This document shows, piece by piece, positions 56,336-64,000 of a stretch of DNA of 64,000 bases. The stretch comes from Sphingorhabdus sp. Alg239-R122 (lineage in GTDB: Bacteria; Pseudomonadota; Alphaproteobacteria; Sphingomonadales; Sphingomonadaceae). A model generated the notes under the pieces. That model was not told the origin of the DNA and did no database searches. It worked only from the letters and a program-made list of their open reading frames with translations. The first letter of the stretch is position 1; each line of letters starts with the position of its first letter. The DNA lies in NCBI RefSeq assembly GCF_900537065.1, contig NZ_UNRC01000007.1, positions 62,001 through 126,000 on the forward strand, given 5' to 3'. Position numbers and translations under genes: made by a program.

Positions 56336-57289
56336 ATGACCATGCGTACAAACAGCAAATCAGTGGGCAAACGTGTAGCAAATGTTGCTGTTGACAGGAA
56401 ACCCGAACAGGTCCCGCAACCTGTGGCGCCGCAGCCAGGGGACAGCGTACACCACCAGTTTGAACAGGGAAAATATCCCTATTCAAAGAAAATGTCGCGC
56501 AAGGAATATGAGGCGGCCAAGGCGAAACTTCAGGCCGAGCTTTTGAAAGTGCAGCTTTGGGCGCAAGAGCGGGGTGAGAAATTTGTGCTGTTGTTTGAAG
56601 GCCGTGATGCCGCGGGCAAGGGCGGCACGATCAAGCGTTTTACCGAACATCTCAACCCCCGTCAGTCGCGGGTCGTGGCGCTGGCAAAACCGGGTGAGCG
56701 CGAGAAAGGACAGTGGTTTTTTCAGCGTTATATCGAACATCTGCCCACCGCTGGCGAAATGGTTTTCTATGATCGCAGCTGGTATAATCGCGCGGGTGTT
56801 GAGCGGGTGATGGGGTTCTGCTCTCCGGCAGAATATCTGGAATTTATGCGGCAGGCGCCCGAGCTGGAACGGATGCTGGTGCGTTCGGGCATTCGCATGT
56901 TCAAATACTGGTTCTCGGTGACGCAGGATGAACAACACGCTCGCTTTGACGCGCGCAAGACCGACCCGCTCAAACGCTGGAAGCTTTCCCCGATCGATCA
57001 GGCCAGCCTGAACAAATGGGATGATTATACCGAGGCGAAAGAGGCGATGTTCTTCTACACCGACACCGCCGATGCGCCGTGGACCATCGTCAAGTCCAAT
57101 GACAAGAAACGCGCGCGCATCAACTGCATGATGCATTTCCTGCACAATATAGATTATCCGGAAAAAGACACCGATCTGGTCGTCGCCCCCGACCCGCTGA
57201 TTGTGGGCAGCACATCACATGTGCTCCATAATGACGACCATATCCTGGGCAAATCGCTCCACCCGGAATCGCGACATAAGGGGAAGTAG
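56336..57289 (+). CDS. ppk2: polyphosphate kinase 2
   Basis: A 317-residue PPK2 with Walker A GRDAAGKGGTIKRF, lid region KPGEREKGQWFFQRYIEHLP and Walker B VFYDRSWYNRAGVERVMGF. The single-domain class transfers phosphate between polyphosphate and nucleoside diphosphates. The first about 45 residues are polar and likely disordered. The ATG at 56336 is chosen; another lies two codons on. It converges with gyrB. Confidence 0.94.
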   Translation: MTMRTNSKSVGKRVANVAVDRKPEQVPQPVAPQPGDSVHHQFEQGKYPYSKKMSRKEYEAAKAKLQAELLKVQLWAQERGEKFVLLFEGRDAAGKGGTIKRFTEHLNPRQSRVVALAKPGEREKGQWFFQRYIEHLPTAGEMVFYDRSWYNRAGVERVMGFCSPAEYLEFMRQAPELERMLVRSGIRMFKYWFSVTQDEQHARFDARKTDPLKRWKLSPIDQASLNKWDDYTEAKEAMFFYTDTADAPWTIVKSNDKKRARINCMMHFLHNIDYPEKDTDLVVAPDPLIVGSTSHVLHNDDHILGKSLHPESRHKGK

Positions 57290-57307
57290 ATCACCTAATT
57301 TGGTTAG

Positions 57308-59896
<2,589 letters not shown>

Positions 59897-59987
59897 TTAT
59901 GATTGTATTTCAAAGACTTCTTCTCTTTGCGGCTTGCGTCTTTGCGCAGAAAACATGTAACGTGCGAAATGATAGGAGCAAAAGAAA

Positions 59988-60350
59988 ATGAAAAAGGTAA
60001 ATTTTACTGATGCCTTTGCGCAAATTAATGAATACTGGCAGCCGCATATTGCGGGGTCGGTGAATGATGCGCACGTGAAACTGGCGAAGTTTTCCGGCAA
60101 GTTTGACTGGCACCATCATGACAATGAAGACGAGCTGTTCCTGGTGGTCAAGGGCCGGATGCGTATGGGCCTGCGCGATGGGGATATCGACCTGGAAGAG
60201 GGTGAGATGATCATCGTGCCGCACGGGATGGAGCATTGTCCGGAGGCACTGGACGGGGAATGCCATGTACTGATGCTGGAGCCGAAGACGACGCTGAACA
60301 CCGGCAATATAGTGAACGAGCGCACGGTGGCCGAGCTGAAGAGAATATAA
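59988..60350 (+). CDS. cupin-domain protein
   Basis: A 120-residue single cupin. Motif 1 is [24 protein letters not shown] (HxH...E...G) and motif 2 includes [15 protein letters not shown]. The metal ligands are complete, but the role is open. TAGGAGCAAAAGAAA precedes the ATG. It is divergent from gyrB and followed by the palindromic element. Confidence 0.92.
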   Translation: MKKVNFTDAFAQINEYWQPHIAGSVNDAHVKLAKFSGKFDWHHHDNEDELFLVVKGRMRMGLRDGDIDLEEGEMIIVPHGMEHCPEALDGECHVLMLEPKTTLNTGNIVNERTVAELKRI

Positions 60351-60417
60351 CCCAAACCCGTTCACGGATTTTATCCCTCACGACTGTTTTTTCGCTTTGC
60401 GAAAAGCCTGCGGGAAC

Positions 60418-60507
60418 GCGGCACCGGCCCTCTCCCCCGCCCAACCTCCCGATATACTAGCGGGTCACACTATCGGGAGGTTGGGCGGGGGAGAGGGCCG
60501 GTGCCGC
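60418..60507. repeat. long perfect palindrome upstream of guaA
   Basis: A perfect 37-bp inverted repeat, 60418-60454 against 60471-60507, with a 16-base loop. The small TTTTCGC/GCGAAAA hairpin precedes it (60388-60405), and the whole 60388-60507 unit matches 45991-46103 except for a few bases and the loop. It ends 78 bases before the guaA ATG. Confidence 0.93.
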
Positions 60508-60585
60508 AATATACCCGGGAGGGCATCAAACAAAATGCGCCCGCCCACTGGACTCTCGTGCCCACCCAAACTATCGCATGGGCGC

Positions 60586-62190
60586 ATGAGCAGCACCGCA
60601 TTATCCTCCGAACTTGCAACCCCCCAAAACGGGTCTGAATCCATCCTGATCATCGACTTTGGCAGCCAGGTGACACAGCTGATCGCGCGGCGTGTGCGTG
60701 AAGCGGGCGTCTATAGCGAAATTGCGCCGTTTACCAGTGCCGAAGAAGCATTTCACCGGATGCAGCCCAAGGGCATTATTCTTTCAGGTGGGCCAGCATC
60801 GGTGACCGATGCGGACAGCCCGCGCGCGCCTGATGTCGTGTTTGAAAGCGGAGTACCGGTGCTGGGTATCTGTTATGGGCAGCAGGTGATGATGGAGCAG
60901 CTGGGCGGTAGTGTCGTTGGCGGTGACAGCGGTGAATTTGGCCGCGCCTTTATTGATATCAAGCAGCGCTGCACCTTATTTGATGGCCTGTGGCAGGAAA
61001 GCGAGAGCCATCAGGTGTGGATGAGTCATGGCGACAAGGTCGACACGTTGGCGCCCGGTTTTGAGGTAGTAGCAACGTCCGCCGGGGCACCTTTCGCAGT
61101 GATCGCCAATGAAGAGTGCCGCTATTATGGTACGCAATTCCACCCCGAGGTGGTGCACACGCCCGATGGCGGCAGGCTGGTCGCCAATTTCGTGCGCCAT
61201 GTCTGCGGCTGTGCGGGCGACTGGACCATGGCCGAGTTCCGCAAGACCAAAATCGCCGAAATCCGCGCGCAGGTTGGTGTTGGAGAGAATGGGGGCAAGG
61301 TTATATGCGGGCTTTCCGGCGGCGTTGATAGCGCGGTCGCAGCGGTGCTGATCCATGAAGCAATTGGTGAGCAGCTCACCTGTGTTTTTGTAGACCATGG
61401 CCTGATGCGGCAGGGTGAAGCGGACGAGGTCGTGCGATTGTTCAAGGGGCATTACAATATCCCGCTGGTGCATGTGGATGCGGAGACACTGTTCCTCAAT
61501 GGGCTGAAGGGCGAGACGGATCCTGAAAAGAAACGCAAGTTTATCGGCAAGACATTTATCGATGTGTTCGAGGATGAGGCGAAGAAGATTGGCGGGGCCG
61601 AGTTTCTGGCACAAGGAACGCTCTATCCCGATGTGATTGAAAGCGTGAGCTTTACCGGTGGCCCGAGTGTCACCATCAAGTCGCATCACAATGTGGGCGG
61701 CCTTCCCGAACGCATGAATATGCAATTAGTGGAGCCACTTAGAGAGCTTTTTAAAGACGAAGTCAGAGATTTGGGTCGCGAGCTTGGACTACCCGACGTG
61801 TTCGTTGGGCGCCATCCATTTCCGGGGCCAGGCCTTGCGATCCGCATTCCCGGCGAAGTCACTAAAGAGCGCTGCGATATCCTGCGCAAAGCCGATGCGA
61901 TTTACCTTGAAGAAATCCGCAATGCAGGGCTGTATGATGCGATCTGGCAGGCTTTTGCCGTGCTGCTTCCCGTCAAGACGGTGGGCGTGATGGGCGATTA
62001 CCGTACCTATGACAGCGTATGCGGCCTGCGCGCTGTCACCAGCACCGACGGTATGACAGCGGACGTCTATCCGTTCGACGCCGCCTTCCTGACCCGCACG
62101 GCCACGCGTATTGTCAACGAGGTCAAAGGCATTAACCGCGTGGTGTATGATTATACCAGCAAACCGCCCGGGACGATTGAGTGGGAGTAA
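60586..62190 (+). CDS. guaA: GMP synthase (glutamine-hydrolysing)
   Basis: A 534-residue two-domain enzyme converting XMP to GMP. The glutaminase domain has [18 protein letters not shown], Cys in [15 protein letters not shown] and GTQFHPEV; the ATP pyrophosphatase domain has the loop [12 protein letters not shown]; the dimerisation domain ends [10 protein letters not shown]-like ([10 protein letters not shown]). The ATG at 60586 fits the usual length; the frame is open upstream through the palindromic element. Confidence 0.97.
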   Translation: MSSTALSSELATPQNGSESILIIDFGSQVTQLIARRVREAGVYSEIAPFTSAEEAFHRMQPKGIILSGGPASVTDADSPRAPDVVFESGVPVLGICYGQQVMMEQLGGSVVGGDSGEFGRAFIDIKQRCTLFDGLWQESESHQVWMSHGDKVDTLAPGFEVVATSAGAPFAVIANEECRYYGTQFHPEVVHTPDGGRLVANFVRHVCGCAGDWTMAEFRKTKIAEIRAQVGVGENGGKVICGLSGGVDSAVAAVLIHEAIGEQLTCVFVDHGLMRQGEADEVVRLFKGHYNIPLVHVDAETLFLNGLKGETDPEKKRKFIGKTFIDVFEDEAKKIGGAEFLAQGTLYPDVIESVSFTGGPSVTIKSHHNVGGLPERMNMQLVEPLRELFKDEVRDLGRELGLPDVFVGRHPFPGPGLAIRIPGEVTKERCDILRKADAIYLEEIRNAGLYDAIWQAFAVLLPVKTVGVMGDYRTYDSVCGLRAVTSTDGMTADVYPFDAAFLTRTATRIVNEVKGINRVVYDYTSKPPGTIEWE

Positions 62191-62224
62191 GTCAGTCAAC
62201 AGCGGGCACAATCAGGAGAAAGAC

Positions 62225-62617
62225 ATGACCAAATGCTATATTACACTGGGCAGCAGTGACCTGGACCGGTCGCGCGCATATTATGACGCGGTGATGCCCG
62301 CACTGGGCGCGAAGCTGGCGGATGACTATCCCGGCATGACCTACAGCTATGCCATGCCCGACGGGTTCATGATTTGGATTACGCGGCCGCAGAACGGCGA
62401 ACCACAGGCGTGTGGGAACGGGCATACGGTGGGTCTTTATACGGACAGTCCTGAGCAGGTGGATGCGGCGCACAAGGCGGCACTGGAAAATGGCGGCAGC
62501 GACGAAGGCGCGCCGGGACCGCGCCCCATGTATGGCCCTGAATTTTACGGCGGCTATGCGCGCGACCCCGATGGCAACAAGATGAGCTTTGTCACCTATG
62601 TCAAGGTGAAGGAATAG
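62225..62617 (+). CDS. VOC/glyoxalase-like protein
   Basis: A 130-residue vicinal-oxygen-chelate fold protein: YITLGSSDLDRSRAYYDAVMPALG at the start and YGGYARDPDGNKMSFVTYV at the end. The typical first metal His is not at the usual place, so catalysis is uncertain. CAGGAGAAAGAC gives a good ribosome site. It lies 34 bases after guaA. Confidence 0.9.
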   Translation: MTKCYITLGSSDLDRSRAYYDAVMPALGAKLADDYPGMTYSYAMPDGFMIWITRPQNGEPQACGNGHTVGLYTDSPEQVDAAHKAALENGGSDEGAPGPRPMYGPEFYGGYARDPDGNKMSFVTYVKVKE

Positions 62618-62660
62618 ACACAGAGCTTGTCCTAGGCGGCGTGGCTCCCATATTCTTTCC

Positions 62661-63410
62661 ATGCAGTTTGACCTTGGCCCGGACCCGCGTACCGAAACGC
62701 TGGAGCGTATACAGGCGCGCCTGATCGATCATTTCGGGCGTGTCCGCCGCCCGCCGGAAAAACGCCGGGATCCGGTCTGGACACTGGTGCAGGGCGTGAT
62801 TGGTGCGCGCACGAAAACGGCGGTGTCGAACGAAAATACCGACCGGATGCTGGCGCGGTACGGGACATGGGAAAAGGTCGCCGACGCACCGCTCGAAGAA
62901 CTGACAGGCATGCTCCGGACCGCGACTTTCCCCGGGCTGATGGCGGAGCGGCTGAAAGCCTGCCTCACGGAAATCATTGCGCAGCGCGGCAGTGTCATGC
63001 TGCATCACCTGGACAACCTGCCCACCGAAGAAGCCATGGCGTGGCTCGAAACGCTACCCGGTGTTGCGCGCAAGATCGCGGCCGGGGTAATGAATGCCAG
63101 CACGTTCAACCGCCGCACGCTGGTGCTTGATACCCATCACCGCCGCGTCATGCAGCGTATGGGATTGGTCCCTGCAAAAGCCGATACGGCGCGCGCCTAT
63201 GATGCGTTGATGCCGGTGCTGCCCAAAGCGTGGGCGCCCGAAGATGTGGATGAACACCATCTGCTGGTAAAGCGTATCGGCCAAAATTTCTGCCGCCCGA
63301 AACGAACGGATTGTGTATCCTGCCCGGTGCGTGAGGATTGCCAAATGGGGCAATGTGAAACCCAACATTCCTTCAAATCCAACAGGATTATCCAACAATG
63401 GCAGATTTGA
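62661..63410 (+). CDS. endonuclease III-like DNA glycosylase with Fe-S cluster
   Basis: A 249-residue HhH-GPD protein. The helix-hairpin-helix is ETLPGVARKIAAGVMNAS with the Lys of bifunctional glycosylases, followed by LVLDTHHRRVMQRMG carrying the catalytic Asp. The 4Fe-4S loop is CRPKRTDCVSCPVREDC (C-x6-C-x2-C-x5-C). It differs from canonical Nth by the Arg/Pro-rich N-terminus (VRRPPEKRRDPVWTLVQGVIGARTK). It likely removes oxidised or mismatched pyrimidines. Confidence 0.9.
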   Translation: MQFDLGPDPRTETLERIQARLIDHFGRVRRPPEKRRDPVWTLVQGVIGARTKTAVSNENTDRMLARYGTWEKVADAPLEELTGMLRTATFPGLMAERLKACLTEIIAQRGSVMLHHLDNLPTEEAMAWLETLPGVARKIAAGVMNASTFNRRTLVLDTHHRRVMQRMGLVPAKADTARAYDALMPVLPKAWAPEDVDEHHLLVKRIGQNFCRPKRTDCVSCPVREDCQMGQCETQHSFKSNRIIQQWQI

Positions 63411-63596
63411 AGGCTTCCTAGGTGCGAAGCTAAGGGAAGTTAAGGACTGTTTGCGTTGCCCTATAAGGGGATGAGGGATTGAAATAAGGCGCCTGACAGT
63501 GGATCAGGCTTGCCTACCGCTAGCTTCCTGCCTATCTGATGCATCAAGTTTGACGCACAGGACATGTGCGGAGCATATCAGAAAAGAGACAATACC

Positions 63597-63956
63597 ATGC
63601 CGACATTATACGGAATTTCCAATTGCGACACGATCAAGAAGGCCCGTAAGTGGCTTGAACAGCGCGGTGTGCAGTATACGTTTCACGATTACAAGAAGTC
63701 GGGCGTGACGAAGGATATGCTGGAAAACTGGGCGCTCGAAATTGGCGAGTGGGAGCCTCTGCTCAACCGCCGCGGAACAACCTTTCGCAAGCTGCCTGAA
63801 ATCGTCCGTGACAATGTGAATGAAAATACAGCGCTGCAGCTGATGGTGGAAAACCCGTCAATGATAAAGCGCCCCGTGCTTGAATATGATGGCGGCGTCA
63901 TGGTCGGTTTCAAGGGCACGGACTATGAAACCGTGCTGGGTCTGAATCAGGACTGA
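63597..63956 (+). CDS. ArsC/Spx-like reductase family protein (YffB type)
   Basis: A 119-residue thioredoxin-fold protein: MPTLYGISNCDTIKKARKWLEQRGVQYTFHDYKKSGV, one active-site Cys (C10 in SNCDT) and the IKRPVLEYDGGVMVGF end with cis-Pro. It matches the YffB/ArsC-like subgroup, which is distinct from true arsenate reductases. AAAAGAGAC precedes the ATG. Confidence 0.9.
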   Translation: MPTLYGISNCDTIKKARKWLEQRGVQYTFHDYKKSGVTKDMLENWALEIGEWEPLLNRRGTTFRKLPEIVRDNVNENTALQLMVENPSMIKRPVLEYDGGVMVGFKGTDYETVLGLNQD

Positions 63957-63965
63957 GCGCAGGAC

Positions 63966-63989
63966 AGGGCCGCGTGGCAACGCGGCCCT
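63966..63989 (+). terminator. hairpin after the ArsC-like gene
   Basis: AGGGCCGCGT and ACGCGGCCCT form a perfect 10-bp stem with a GGCA loop, 9 bases after the stop. No T run follows in the visible sequence, so it may be a weak terminator or a transcript-end stem. Confidence 0.65.
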
Positions 63990-64000
63990 GGTTCATATGT

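Noticed and set aside
63491-63509. GCCTGA-N7-TCAGGC hairpin before the ArsC-like gene as attenuator
   Set aside because: The stem is only 6 bp, no T run or leader peptide accompanies it, and such hairpins are common by chance.

Overview
The window looks like a chromosomal segment of a sphingomonad-type alphaproteobacterium. The supporting signs are an ATP12 chaperone, an SspB-type ClpXP adaptor, DUF2585, SigF/NrsF, LexA boxes of the GTTC-N7-GTTC type, a CIRCE-controlled groESL operon and CTTCGAC-type intergenic repeats. Coding is dense, many operon members overlap by 4-8 bases, and I see no phage, insertion sequence, CRISPR array, rRNA or tRNA. The genus cannot be fixed from sequence alone.

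Layout. Bases 1-3.8 kb hold the end of argH, a small lipoprotein, lysA, a truncated siroheme-synthase-like gene and two convergent hotdog thioesterases. At 3.9-6.0 kb there is a compact unrecognised cassette: a 55-residue peptide followed by two overlapping paralogous genes, one with a cupin-like metal site and one that has lost it. At 6.0-12.2 kb are DUF2721, a membrane-anchored cytochrome c, pheA, an FAD monooxygenase and polA. At 12.4-15.1 kb two 100% identical small lipoprotein genes flank an S41 peptidase. At 15.1-19.3 kb are a LysR/MAPEG pair, DUF1993 and groESL with a CIRCE operator.

At 19.4-23.3 kb lies a bufferin (copper-binding peptide) locus: precursor BufA1, the MNIO enzyme BufB, its partner BufC, DoxX, then an ECF sigma factor of SigF type and its NrsF anti-sigma factor. 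A sequence upstream of bufA fits the Caulobacter SigF promoter exactly. At 23.4-28.8 kb are sppA, crcB, an RluC-type pseudouridine synthase, a HAD phosphatase and the ATP12 chaperone. At 28.8-40.1 kb lies an acyl-CoA catabolism island: a serine hydrolase, three SDRs, an APH-like kinase beside an ACAD10/11-like dehydrogenase, a zinc alcohol dehydrogenase, a GPH-family transporter and a divergent pair of acyl-CoA dehydrogenases in which only one keeps the catalytic Glu.

At 40.1-49.3 kb are gmk, DUF2585, fumC, sspB, the histidine run hisB-H-A-F-E with a HIT protein, and a pentapeptide/LprI-like secreted protein. At 49.3-56.1 kb are an MscS channel, a cystathionine beta-lyase, two Y-family DNA polymerases each behind a perfect LexA box, a Nudix hydrolase, DNA-3-methyladenine glycosylase and a small His-rich protein. 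At 56.3-64.0 kb are ppk2, gyrB, a cupin, guaA, a VOC protein, an endonuclease III-like enzyme and an ArsC-like protein. Two copies of a long perfect palindrome sit before hisF and before guaA.

The most interesting items are the 3.9-6.0 kb peptide cassette, the self-contained bufferin/SigF/NrsF locus, the palindromic element family, the paired SOS-regulated polymerases and the split ACAD10/11-like module.
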